A stretch of DNA of 32,384 nt, from positions 1 through 32,384 of the IMG/VR virus record IMGVR_UViG_3300032083_001665; one strand, given 5' to 3'. Below, in pieces: positions 7,046-14,622 of this stretch (positions within the stretch are counted from its first letter, which is position 1; each line of letters starts with the position of its first letter). The notes beneath the pieces were generated by a model. The model saw only the letters and a program-made list of their open reading frames with translations. It had not been told where the DNA came from and searched no databases. Made by a program: the position numbers and the translations under genes. The stretch comes from a virus.

Positions 7046-8243
7046 TAAAGAACTTTTTACTAAAGCTGACGAGGCTTTAAAGAAAGGCCAAGAAATCCTT
7101 GCTGAAGCTAAAGAAGGCGCTCTTACAGAAGAGAAAGCCGCTGAAGTTAAATCTCTTTTCGAAGAAGCTGAGACCCATCGTTTAGAAGCTGAGAAGCTAA
7201 ATGAAAAATCTAAACTAAGTGAAGAAGCAGAATTATTAGAAAAGAATTTAGAAACAGCAGTTAACCGCGTTCCTGTAGCATCAGAACAAAATGAGGAAAA
7301 AAACATGGAAAAAGAATTATTCGTTAAAGCTCATGCCAAATACTTACGTTATGGTAAATCTGAGTTAAATGTTGAAGAAAGAAAAGCTTTAGCATCAAAT
7401 AGTGATCCAGATGGCGGTATATTCGTACACGGAGAACTACAAAACAGACTGATCGAGATCTTAGATGATGTATTACAACTAAGAGCACTTGCAACAGTTG
7501 TACCTGTAAATAAAGGTTCAATACCTTTCCCAACATTTGAATTTACTGGAACAGTATCTAATGTTGCTGAAGGTGCTACATTATCAGAGCTATCAATTTC
7601 TGATGCTTTCGGTAAGCAAACATTTACACCACACAAAAAAGCTATCTTATTTAAGATTCCTGAAGAATTATTAGAGGACAGCGATTTTGACATTGAAGGT
7701 CACTTACTAGATCACTTTGCAACACGTTTTGCTGAAGAACTAGAAGATGATATTATCAACGGTACAGGTGTTAACGAAGCTTTAGGTCTGTTAAACGCAA
7801 ACCTAACAGCTAATGATTTAACATCATCTGCTACAGATATTAACACTCTTTCTGTATTAGAAGCTCCAACTAAGCTAAAGTTACAGTACAGAAGAAATGC
7901 TTCTTATATCATGAGCAGAGATCAAGTTGAAGAGTTAAATAAACTTCTTGACGGAGACAGTAAGCCAATCTTCAGAACTTCACTAATGGCTGGACAACCT
8001 TTAGTACTAAATGGTTACAACCTTATTGAAGTTGAAAGAATGACAGCACCTGCAGCTGATGGAGATTGTTCATTTATCTTCGGTGATATGAAGTACTACT
8101 GGATTGCTGAAAGAAAAGGTGTATCAGTTAAGCGCTTAGACGAAAGATATGCTGACGAAGGAAAAGTTGGTTTCATCATGAGTATGAGAGTTGACGGAGC
8201 TCCTACTGTACAAGAAGCTTTCGTACGTTACAACAGAAACTAA
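7038..8243 (+). CDS. Major capsid protein (HK97 fold)
   Basis: This shell protein assembles with the portal and is trimmed by the upstream protease. The first ~95 residues are highly charged and helical (EKAAEVKSLFEEAE), as in the scaffolding delta domain. The main domain follows with SDPDGGIFVHGEL near 115, FPTFEFTG near 160, FKIPEELLEDSDFDIEGHL near 205 and YNLIEVERM near 328. At 401 residues it is normal for the family. The Met in EEKNMEKELFVKA (base 7304) lies close to where delta domains end, but the cleavage site cannot be placed. Confidence 0.94.
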   Translation: MDSKELFTKADEALKKGQEILAEAKEGALTEEKAAEVKSLFEEAETHRLEAEKLNEKSKLSEEAELLEKNLETAVNRVPVASEQNEEKNMEKELFVKAHAKYLRYGKSELNVEERKALASNSDPDGGIFVHGELQNRLIEILDDVLQLRALATVVPVNKGSIPFPTFEFTGTVSNVAEGATLSELSISDAFGKQTFTPHKKAILFKIPEELLEDSDFDIEGHLLDHFATRFAEELEDDIINGTGVNEALGLLNANLTANDLTSSATDINTLSVLEAPTKLKLQYRRNASYIMSRDQVEELNKLLDGDSKPIFRTSLMAGQPLVLNGYNLIEVERMTAPAADGDCSFIFGDMKYYWIAERKGVSVKRLDERYADEGKVGFIMSMRVDGAPTVQEAFVRYNRN

Positions 8244-8272
8244 TACACTTAATATAACAAGGAGAAAATATT

Positions 8273-8713
8273 ATGGCTAAGAGAGATCTTGCTGCCCTTT
8301 TAGGGGACAACGGAGATGGTTTAGCAATCGGACTAGAAGCTAAAGCATATGCAGCTACCACAGCAGGTACTGCAGTAGACATGGCTGCATCAGCTACATT
8401 ACCTGGATCGGAAGGTCTAGTTTGTGTTATTAACGCTGGTGTATGTACTGATGGTAAATACGTTGTAACACTAACAGAATCAGATGATAACAGTACATTC
8501 ACTGCTGTTGCTGCTACTGACATTAGTGTTGATACAACAGCTACTATTAATGCTGCTGCTGACCAAACTGTTCAGTTAATTGGTTATATCGGTGATAAAA
8601 GATACGTAAAACCAGTCATCACTGAGTCAAGTGCTGGATCGACAGGAGTTATCTTATCAGCTACTATGGTAAGAGGCTTCCCAAGACATTTAGGTAAAAA
8701 CTTGATGGCTTAA
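8273..8713 (+). CDS. Putative capsid decoration protein
   Basis: This 146-residue protein is rich in Ala, Thr and Val, with beta-type stretches (GKYVVTLTESDDNSTFTAVA, GYIGDKRYVKPVI) that recur in proteins encoded just after capsid genes of siphoviruses. It has no membrane segment. It follows the capsid gene with GGAG before the ATG and is followed by a terminator, so it closes the head gene unit. The decoration role is inferred from position and composition; a cement protein or minor head protein is equally possible. Confidence 0.7.
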   Translation: MAKRDLAALLGDNGDGLAIGLEAKAYAATTAGTAVDMAASATLPGSEGLVCVINAGVCTDGKYVVTLTESDDNSTFTAVAATDISVDTTATINAAADQTVQLIGYIGDKRYVKPVITESSAGSTGVILSATMVRGFPRHLGKNLMA

Positions 8714-8728
8714 TTTAAGCAAACCGAC

Positions 8729-8758
8729 GAGGGGCGGTATATCCCCTCATCTTTTTAT
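8729..8758 (+). terminator. Intrinsic terminator after head genes
   Basis: The stem GAGGGG (8729-8734) pairs with CCCCTC (8743-8748) around an 8-base loop and is followed by ATCTTTTTATT. It lies between the decoration-like gene and the connector gene. It would reduce read-through, favouring capsid and decoration protein over tail genes. Confidence 0.75.
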
Positions 8759-8817
8759 TATCCTTAAGGCGCATAAGTATTTGTGCTTCTCAACGACAAT
8801 AAAACAGGAGATTAAAT

Positions 8818-9408
8818 ATGGCAGCTAGTACAGATCTAGTTACAGCGGCAGAAGTCAAAACATATCTAGGACTTACAGGCTCGACTCATGATACATTGAT
8901 AGATGAGTTAATAGATATTACTTCTGAATTTATAGAAAATTACTGTAATACAACCTTTAGTTCTACATCTACGACCGACAAGATAGACGGCGGTCACGAT
9001 TTATTAATAACCACTAGAGCACCTATTATAAGTATAACAAGTATTACAGATAATGACACGAGCGAAACAGTTACTTCTACAGATTATGATTTTTATGCTA
9101 AAAGTGGGAGAATATATATTGTTAATGATAGCCTTACTTTCCCAGCCCCTGGACGTAAGTGGTCTCAGGGAAGACAGCGATATACTGTCATTTATTCTGC
9201 TGGATACACTACTGTTCCTAAAGCTGTTAAGTGGGTTTGTTATGAGCTAATAGCTAGAAATTTAAAGGTTCTTCCTACTTCAAATAGTAAGGGAAGATGG
9301 ACACAGCCAGAGCACACTAATGCAGATGCAAAAATGGCAGGGTTACACATGGCACTGACTCCACAGGAAATGACACTACTGGCCCCGTATAGAAACAGAG
9401 AAGTGTAA
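8818..9408 (+). CDS. Head-tail connector (HK97 gp6-like)
   Basis: This adaptor ring binds under the portal. The N-terminus has the family pattern: LVTAAEVKTYLGLTGSTHDT, then LIDELIDITSEFIENYCN, and a central beta region (APIISITSITDND). The end includes a helix ALTPQEMTLLAPYRNREV common to these connectors. The 196-residue size fits. The ATG follows AGGAGATTAAAT. The TAATG junction with the next gene suggests coupled translation. Confidence 0.85.
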   Translation: MAASTDLVTAAEVKTYLGLTGSTHDTLIDELIDITSEFIENYCNTTFSSTSTTDKIDGGHDLLITTRAPIISITSITDNDTSETVTSTDYDFYAKSGRIYIVNDSLTFPAPGRKWSQGRQRYTVIYSAGYTTVPKAVKWVCYELIARNLKVLPTSNSKGRWTQPEHTNADAKMAGLHMALTPQEMTLLAPYRNREV

Positions 9409-9794
9409 TGGGTAGGTATAAAGTTAAATGGTACGGGGATAAAGTTCATAAATCCTTTAATAAAAAGATCAAAAGTAATATGCAACAGGTTGCTATTTAT
9501 ATGGAATCTGTGGTCAAGAAATCTATTAGTTTAGGAAATAGGACAGGACTTACTCCATCTAAACCTGGAGAACCGCCAAGAGTTCGTACAGGTACACTAA
9601 GATCAAGTATTGGGCACGAGATATACGTAGGAAATAATTCAATTTCAGCAGGAATTGGAGTAAGGAGAGGCCCAGCCACTGTCTATGCGGATAACCTGGA
9701 ATTTAAAGGACTTAAAGATGGGACGACTAGACCATTCTTGGCCCCTGCACTTAAGAAACACAGATTCACAATTATTAAAATGTTAGGTAAATAA
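9408..9794 (+). CDS. Neck/tail completion protein (HK97 gp10-like)
   Basis: This protein acts in joining head and tail. The 128 residues show the family signature: a basic N-terminal helix (SFNKKIKSNMQQVAIYMES), the SKPGEPPRVRTGTLRSSI segment near 50-67 and RPFLAPALKK near the C-terminus. It is linked by one-base stop/start overlaps to both neighbours, so it belongs to a translationally coupled connector-neck-tail group. Confidence 0.85.
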   Translation: MGRYKVKWYGDKVHKSFNKKIKSNMQQVAIYMESVVKKSISLGNRTGLTPSKPGEPPRVRTGTLRSSIGHEIYVGNNSISAGIGVRRGPATVYADNLEFKGLKDGTTRPFLAPALKKHRFTIIKMLGK

Positions 9795-10192
9795 TGGATG
9801 TATTAAGACAAGGTATATATGACGTTCTAGCTGGGGACAGTACGATAACTAATAACATCGCTACCTACCGAAGTGATTACGCTATTGTAGACGGCTATGA
9901 ACTTCCGTCAGATATGGAGAGCCCTGCTATTTTATATGAGGTAATATCTGACACAAATGCAGACACTAAGACTGGAAGTATCAGGGTTATAGTTGTTGAC
10001 TTTACAGTTTACACTGGCACATCCACTGACCCAGTTACTATAGCAGAAAGAATAAGAGCTTTATTTCACAGACAATCCATCACTGTCAGTGGATGGACTA
10101 ATATAATTACAAATGTGTTTGGCCCAACACAAGGCATCATAAATGAAAATGTCAAAACGGCCAATCTATCGATAGAATTCACTTTAGCATAA
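9794..10192 (+). CDS. Tail completion/terminator protein (DUF3168-like)
   Basis: The 132 residues fit the tail terminator family in size, place and pattern: an N-terminal helix (VLRQGIYDVLAGDSTITNNI), a central strand pair with VDFTVYTG, the helix VTIAERIRALFHRQ and a beta C-terminus. These proteins cap the tail tube at the head end. It lies directly between the gp10-like gene and the tail tube gene. The assignment is by pattern and order, not by strict motif. Confidence 0.75.
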   Translation: MDVLRQGIYDVLAGDSTITNNIATYRSDYAIVDGYELPSDMESPAILYEVISDTNADTKTGSIRVIVVDFTVYTGTSTDPVTIAERIRALFHRQSITVSGWTNIITNVFGPTQGIINENVKTANLSIEFTLA

Positions 10193-10202
10193 GGAGGATA
10201 TT

Positions 10203-10589
10203 ATGGCAACAGGTGAAAATGGTGATGATGTAATCATCTATGTTGGTGCAAACGCAATCGCAAGCCAACGAAACGTAACACTAAATTCCGAAATGTCGGT
10301 TATTGAGACATCTGCAAAAGGCGATGCTGAAGCAACTTTCATTGCAGGAAGAACAACACATTCAGTAGATCTTGATGGTCTGTATGTCAATGGAGACAGC
10401 GCATGGGACGATCTATCAGCAGCTATGGAGGGGCAAACGTCTATCACTCTTATGAGATATAGAAACGACTCTTTTGTTGCTTCCGCTACTGCATATGTAA
10501 CATCATTAAGTAGATCGCACCCTGATATGGATGTAGCAACTGTTAGTGCCTCATTCCAAATTTCAGGTACTTGGTCGTCAGGACTTTAA
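10203..10589 (+). CDS. Major tail tube protein
   Basis: This is the ring subunit of the tail tube. The 128 residues resemble the TP901-1/GTA tail tube type: an N-terminal strand with VIIYVGANAIASQRNVTLN, then IETSAKGDAEATFIAGRTTH near 35, a loop with a Trp (SAWDDL) and a C-terminal strand VATVSASFQISG. AAGGAGG lies five to six bases before the ATG, consistent with a highly expressed structural gene. Confidence 0.87.
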   Translation: MATGENGDDVIIYVGANAIASQRNVTLNSEMSVIETSAKGDAEATFIAGRTTHSVDLDGLYVNGDSAWDDLSAAMEGQTSITLMRYRNDSFVASATAYVTSLSRSHPDMDVATVSASFQISGTWSSGL

Positions 10590-10613
10590 TAGCTAAAATA
10601 GGAGGCGGAAACT

Positions 10614-10961
10614 ATGGCTAATAAGTACAGAGGCGAGATTAAAATTGATATTGGAGGAAGAGAGCGAGTTATGAAACTTACTCTTAATGACTTTGCTATG
10701 TTAGAGCAATTAAACCCAGGTCAAACTCTTTTAGATATTTTAGCTCGTTTAGATAAAATGGATGTAACACTGTTAAGAACTTTATTGTACTTAGCATTAA
10801 GACATGATGACAGAGACCTTACTGAAGAGCAAGTAGGGGAATTCGACTTTAACCTAACAGAACTTACCACTAAACTAGGGGAGTGTATAGCTGTAAGCTT
10901 AGGAGGAAGTTCTTCTGAAAAAAAGACAGAGGGGAAGTCGAAGGGCAGAAAGTCCAAATAG
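10614..10961 (+). CDS. Tail assembly chaperone, short form
   Basis: This 115-residue protein resembles the GTA gp10-like chaperone: GEIKIDIGGRERVMKLTLND at the start, then helical segments (LLDILARLDKMDVTLLRTLL), ending in a lysine-rich tail. Chaperones of this place coat the tape measure before the tube polymerises. Near the end are AGGAGG (10901-10906) and A AAA AAG (10919-10925), which predict that some ribosomes slip back one base to make the long form ending at 11275. The ATG has AGGAGG upstream. Confidence 0.87.
   Translation: MANKYRGEIKIDIGGRERVMKLTLNDFAMLEQLNPGQTLLDILARLDKMDVTLLRTLLYLALRHDDRDLTEEQVGEFDFNLTELTTKLGECIAVSLGGSSSEKKTEGKSKGRKSK
10901..10925 (+). promoter_or_regulatory. Programmed -1 frameshift site with internal Shine-Dalgarno
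   Basis: The heptamer A AAA AAG (10919-10925) is in the correct phase for a -1 slip from the short chaperone frame. AGGAGG at 10901-10906 sits 12 bases upstream of it. The dnaX frameshift of E. coli uses the same heptamer with a Shine-Dalgarno-like element 10 bases upstream. The -1 frame is open from 10919 to the stop at 11275. Confidence 0.82.
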
Positions 10962-11275
10962 ACTTTGAAGAACTGCAAGCAATCGCATTTGGAGTTTTAG
11001 GTATGTCACCAGATCAATTTTGGTCTATGACATACCGAGAACTCTGTTTAGCGCTTAAGGGACACAGTTATACAGTGGAAAGAGGTATTAATGAAGCATG
11101 GTATAATGCTCATTTAACCACAATAGGCCATCATAACCCTAAGAAATTCCCCAAATTAAGTGAGCTTACCAATAAACAACCTACCATATCTAAAGAAGAT
11201 AGGAAGGAAATGAAGTCTATGCTAGAGCAACTAACCGAGCGTAGGCGTAAAAAATTAAAAGAGAAGAATATATGA
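10925..11275 (+). CDS. Tail assembly chaperone second domain, made as a -1 frameshift fusion
   Basis: This frame encodes the second chaperone domain of GTA/TAC type, with FEELQAIAFGVLGMSPDQFW and SMTYRELCLALKGH as the conserved region. Half of that region lies upstream of the only ATG (11003), so an independent start would lose FEELQAIAFGVLG. The frame is open back to 10919 with no other ATG. The expected product joins 10614-10925 to 10925-11275, 220 residues, equivalent to lambda gpGT. A GGAG eight bases before ATG 11003 leaves some separate translation possible (90 residues). The C-terminus is basic and coiled. It overlaps the tape measure start by four bases. Confidence 0.85.
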   Translation, partial: DRGEVEGQKVQIDFEELQAIAFGVLGMSPDQFWSMTYRELCLALKGHSYTVERGINEAWYNAHLTTIGHHNPKKFPKLSELTNKQPTISKEDRKEMKSMLEQLTERRRKKLKEKNI

Positions 11276-12954
11276 AGTTTTCAGAACTAGCTGGTGAAGC
11301 AATAATCGAAGTCAGAGCTGATACGTCGCAGCTCAAGAAGAACTTAGATACAGCAAAGAAAAACACACAGAAAGCCTCGAAAGATATGTCAGACAGTATG
11401 AGTGTGTTCGCCTCCAGGGCAAAGGTTGCTATGGCCGCTGTCGGTGTTGCCTTTTCGGCTGCCTTAATGTCATCTGTGAGATTTGCTGATCAAATGGATA
11501 AAATGGCGGTTAAGTCAGGCTTGGCTTTTGATACTGTACAAAAGTTAAACTTTGCGTCTAAGCAGTTAGGTTTTTCTTTTCAGCTTGTTGAAACTTTAGG
11601 GTTCAGACTCACTCGACGTATGGGAGAAGCAGCCGAGGGAAGTGAAGCAGTTGCAAACGCTTTTGCTCGATTAAATGTACCTATTAAGAACGCTGATGGG
11701 ACTTTTAGAGATGTTAACGAAGTTCTTCCAGATACTGTTAATGCCTTGGCAAGTATGGAAGATAAAGCCAAACGAAACGCTATAGCTGTAAAGATTTTCG
11801 ATACAGAATTTAGATCATTATTACCTTTAATTGAAGCAGGACCAGGTGCATTAAATAGAGTTAGTGAAGAAGCTGAAAGACTAGGCCTTATTGTCTCTAA
11901 AGACGTAAACGACTCTTTCGTGTTGTTTGGTGATTTACTAAGCAATGCTACTCAACAGCTTCAAACCGGATTCATGAATGCATTGGGCCCAGCTATAGCA
12001 GGATTTAACCAGTTCATGGTAGCTATTTCGGGTACGGAGTTACAGCAAGTAAACGCTGAGCTTAACTCTTTAACCACAGAACTAGAAAGATTAAAGAAAG
12101 TTAGAGATGAGTTTGCCCAAAATGTAAAAGACGAACGATTTTTCGGTCTATTTGTAGATTCTGACACAGCAACTGTAGAGAAATACAACACTATGATCGA
12201 TGAAGTCACAAAGAAGATTGAAGATTTTAAAAAGAAACGAGATGAAATAAGTAAACCTGCACCTACAGAGGCCGCTTCTGCTGCTTCATCTTCAGGTCCT
12301 GTTACAGCTAGATCTCTTTCATTTCAAAAGACAGATCTGGCTGAGCAGCTTAGGATGGGAACTATCTCTCTTGAGGCATACAGACAGAAGTTAGCTGAAA
12401 TAAACGCGATGGCATCTTTAGGGCCTGAAGCGTTAACACAGGCTTTACAAGACGGAAAACTAGCTGTAAGAGATTTTGAAAGGATATACGAGCAGTCAAT
12501 GAACAAAGTAGCAGATAAGTCTACAGATACTGCTTCTCAGTTTACGAAGTCCTTTCAAGACGCGTTTAGTCAGTTAGGAGGTATCTTAGGTGGTAATGAC
12601 CCGATATTAGGTGCTATACTTGGCCCTATTCTAGGAGCTGTAGGTAGTAAAGCAGGAAGCTTTTTTACAGAGCAGTTTGGGTTTAAAGCGATGGGAGGCC
12701 CTGTGTCTATGTCCAAACCTTACATGGTAGGAGAGAAAGGTCCTGAACTATTTATACCACAGCAGGCAGGCACGATTGTTCCTAATGGAGCAGGTGGCCA
12801 AGGTATGGTTATTAACCAAAACATTAACCTAATGCCTGATGTTGGAGAAAGATTTAAAGAACAACTATCTATGGCGATGCCTGTAATTAGACAAGCTGCT
12901 GTGGATGCTAATAATGAATTTAATGCAAGACGAGGCCGAGGAGGAATAAGATAA
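11272..12954 (+). CDS. Tail tape measure protein
   Basis: This protein sets tail length and occupies the tube lumen. It starts with AGEAIIEVRADTSQLKKNLD, typical of these proteins, then a hydrophobic segment (VAMAAVGVAFSAALMSS, about 44-60), long helical regions, a charged coiled coil (about 260-330), a hydrophobic GGILGGNDPILGAILGPILG segment near 440-460, and the usual C-terminal GPELFIPQQAGTIVPNG. At 560 residues and roughly 0.15 nm per residue, the tail would be about 80-85 nm (inference). It starts at ATGA overlapping the chaperone frame and ends at TAATG with the next gene. Confidence 0.93.
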   Translation: MKFSELAGEAIIEVRADTSQLKKNLDTAKKNTQKASKDMSDSMSVFASRAKVAMAAVGVAFSAALMSSVRFADQMDKMAVKSGLAFDTVQKLNFASKQLGFSFQLVETLGFRLTRRMGEAAEGSEAVANAFARLNVPIKNADGTFRDVNEVLPDTVNALASMEDKAKRNAIAVKIFDTEFRSLLPLIEAGPGALNRVSEEAERLGLIVSKDVNDSFVLFGDLLSNATQQLQTGFMNALGPAIAGFNQFMVAISGTELQQVNAELNSLTTELERLKKVRDEFAQNVKDERFFGLFVDSDTATVEKYNTMIDEVTKKIEDFKKKRDEISKPAPTEAASAASSSGPVTARSLSFQKTDLAEQLRMGTISLEAYRQKLAEINAMASLGPEALTQALQDGKLAVRDFERIYEQSMNKVADKSTDTASQFTKSFQDAFSQLGGILGGNDPILGAILGPILGAVGSKAGSFFTEQFGFKAMGGPVSMSKPYMVGEKGPELFIPQQAGTIVPNGAGGQGMVINQNINLMPDVGERFKEQLSMAMPVIRQAAVDANNEFNARRGRGGIR

Positions 12955-13559
12955 TGGCGATAAGTTATCCTTTATCATTTCCATCTGTATCTATAAGAGA
13001 CATTACATGGGAAGCGAAAACAAAAGTAGCAGTTACAGAATCACCTTTTACGGGCGAGCAGCAGATAGTAGAGCACGACGGCCAATGGTTTGAAGCACAA
13101 ATATCTTTACCTCCTCTTGAAAGAGCTGAGGCAGAAGACTTTGTCGGGTTTTTACTGGCACTGAATGGGACGAAAGGGACTTTTACTTTTGGTGACCCAG
13201 ATTACTCAAGTCCAAGAGGAACTGCAACAGGTACTCCTTTAGTAAATGGGGGAAGCCAGACAGGAAGTACCCTAATTACTGACGGATGGGATGCTAGTCA
13301 AGCTTCTTTATTATTAAGAGGAGATTGGATAGGAATAGGGTCTTATATGTATAAGATTACATCAGACGCTTCTTCTGACGGCAGTGGCAACGCTACCCTA
13401 GAAATATTCCCTAATTTAAGATCGGCACCTGCTAATAACGCAAGTATCACTACGAGCAGCCCAACTGGTCTTTATAGATTATCGACTAATAACATGAACT
13501 GGAGTGTTAATGATCTTATGCACTACGGAATCACAATTACCATCAGAGAAGCTATTTAA
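12954..13559 (+). CDS. Distal tail protein-like
   Basis: This 201-residue protein follows the tape measure, where distal tail (Dit) proteins are encoded. Its pattern recurs in marine and GTA-like siphoviruses: an N-terminal belt region (QISLPPLERAEAEDFVGFLL), then GTKGTFTFGDPDYSSPRGTA near 75-95 and a second beta domain with LLLRGDWIGIGSYMYKI near 120 and YGITITIREAI at the end. It probably forms the ring joining tube to tip. The stop codon TAA at 13557-13559 lies inside the GCTATTTAAA start of structured element B. Confidence 0.8.
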   Translation: MAISYPLSFPSVSIRDITWEAKTKVAVTESPFTGEQQIVEHDGQWFEAQISLPPLERAEAEDFVGFLLALNGTKGTFTFGDPDYSSPRGTATGTPLVNGGSQTGSTLITDGWDASQASLLLRGDWIGIGSYMYKITSDASSDGSGNATLEIFPNLRSAPANNASITTSSPTGLYRLSTNNMNWSVNDLMHYGITITIREAI

Positions 13560-13640
13560 AGAGCCTGTACTACAATTATAGAGGTTAAGGCAGGGTATCA
13601 TACCCTAAATACTAAAAGTCCAATACAGGAGCTTAAAACA
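13551..13640 (+). repeat. Structured intergenic element, copy B, sequestering a ribosome binding site
   Basis: This second copy has an outer stem CCTGTA (13564-13569) with TACAGG (13624-13629) and a 54-base interior. The inner hairpin is AGGGTA (13592-13597), loop TCA, TACCCT (13601-13606), a perfect 6-bp stem. AGGAG at 13627-13631, eight bases before the ATG of the next gene, overlaps the closing strand of the outer stem, so folding should block translation of that gene. Bases 13551-13585 strongly resemble copy C (GCTATTTAAA, then CTGTACTRCAATTA). Confidence 0.65.
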
Positions 13641-14203
13641 TGTCTAGAGACATAACATCTGGTTTAAATACTGAATTTACATCATCTTCATTTAAGATTG
13701 CATTCTTCTTTAAGAGCGTGTGGTCATCAGGCACAACCTATATCTGGACAGGTTATGATGACATTACATGGGACAGCCAAACTTGGACGGGCGTAGGGCA
13801 TTTAATGGGAATACCTTCAGTATCCGAAACAAAGGAAGTTCAGGCTAATGGAGCAGCCTTTTCTCTGTCAGGAGTTCCATCTTCATTAGTTAGTTTAATA
13901 CTGTCAGATGCTAGGCAAGGAAATGAAGTATCTTTATGGGTTGCAGCTATTGACACTGACGGCAGTATTATTGCTGATCCTTACAAACTATTCTCTGGAT
14001 TAATGGATGTTCCTGGAATACAAGAAGGTGGTGATACATCTATTATTACTCTTCAAGCTGAAAATAGATTGATTGAATTAGATAGATCAAGAGAAATAAG
14101 GTATACGGATAGATTTCAACAAGATAGGTACTCAGGAGACTTAGGTCTTCAATACGTAGCTACACTACAGAATAAAGCAATTAACTGGGGACAAACAGAA
14201 TAA
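13640..14203 (+). CDS. Tail tip hub protein (DUF2163-like)
   Basis: This 187-residue protein matches the N-terminal domain of DUF2163/GTA gp13-type baseplate proteins: VWSSGTTYIWTGYDDITWDS near 28, GIPSVSETKEVQANGAAFSL near 58, LWVAAIDTDGSIIADPYKLF near 93 and the RYTDRFQQDRYSGDLGLQYV end that precedes the hydrolase region in longer relatives. It lies between the Dit-like gene and the peptidase-like gene, as in GTA clusters. Its ribosome binding site is inside the stem of element B, so it may be under translational control. Confidence 0.83.
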   Translation: MSRDITSGLNTEFTSSSFKIAFFFKSVWSSGTTYIWTGYDDITWDSQTWTGVGHLMGIPSVSETKEVQANGAAFSLSGVPSSLVSLILSDARQGNEVSLWVAAIDTDGSIIADPYKLFSGLMDVPGIQEGGDTSIITLQAENRLIELDRSREIRYTDRFQQDRYSGDLGLQYVATLQNKAINWGQTE

Positions 14204-14622
14204 TGGACTGGAAAACTAGATTTACACAACATTTATCCTCTGTTCTTAATAAAAGCTTTAAATGGGGCAAGCAAGACTGTTGTATGTTTGCCGCCGACTG
14301 TGTACTCAATATATGTGGAATTGATATACTAGAAGACTACAGAGGTAAATACTCAACAGAAGAAGAGGCTCAGGTCTTTATAGACGAGCATGGAGGAACT
14401 TTAAGTAAGTTTCTTACTCAAGTATGTAGAAAATATAAACTTAAGAAAGTACATCCCAAAAAAGCCCAAAATGGGTCAGTATGTCTAGTAAACACGGACA
14501 TAGGTGACACATGCGGCATACTTTGGAACGGAAAAGTATGGGCTCAGGGCCCTAAACAAGTCATCTGTGCGCCTAGATCGTACATAAAAAGAGCATGGTC
14601 ATTGCCAAAGGAGAGTAACTAA
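14203..14622 (+). CDS. Tail tip peptidase-like protein (NlpC/P60-related, DUF6950-like)
   Basis: The 139 residues carry the WGKQDCCMFAADCVLNICGID segment (about 24-44) with the putative nucleophile cysteine, followed by YRGKYSTEEEA, the usual pattern in GTA-like tail tip proteins. The region where the family has its His (GDTCGILWNGKVWAQGPKQV) has no histidine, so it may be structural rather than catalytic. It overlaps both neighbours by one base. In GTAs the homologous place holds a peptidase that helps cross the cell wall. This one being the endolysin is unlikely but not excluded. Confidence 0.75.
   Translation: MDWKTRFTQHLSSVLNKSFKWGKQDCCMFAADCVLNICGIDILEDYRGKYSTEEEAQVFIDEHGGTLSKFLTQVCRKYKLKKVHPKKAQNGSVCLVNTDIGDTCGILWNGKVWAQGPKQVICAPRSYIKRAWSLPKESN

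Noticed and set aside
13561-13635. tRNA reading of element B (GGTTAAGGC and a hairpin resembling D and anticodon arms)
   Set aside because: No T-arm motif, wrong loop sizes, no U before the would-be anticodon, and the other two copies do not keep these features.
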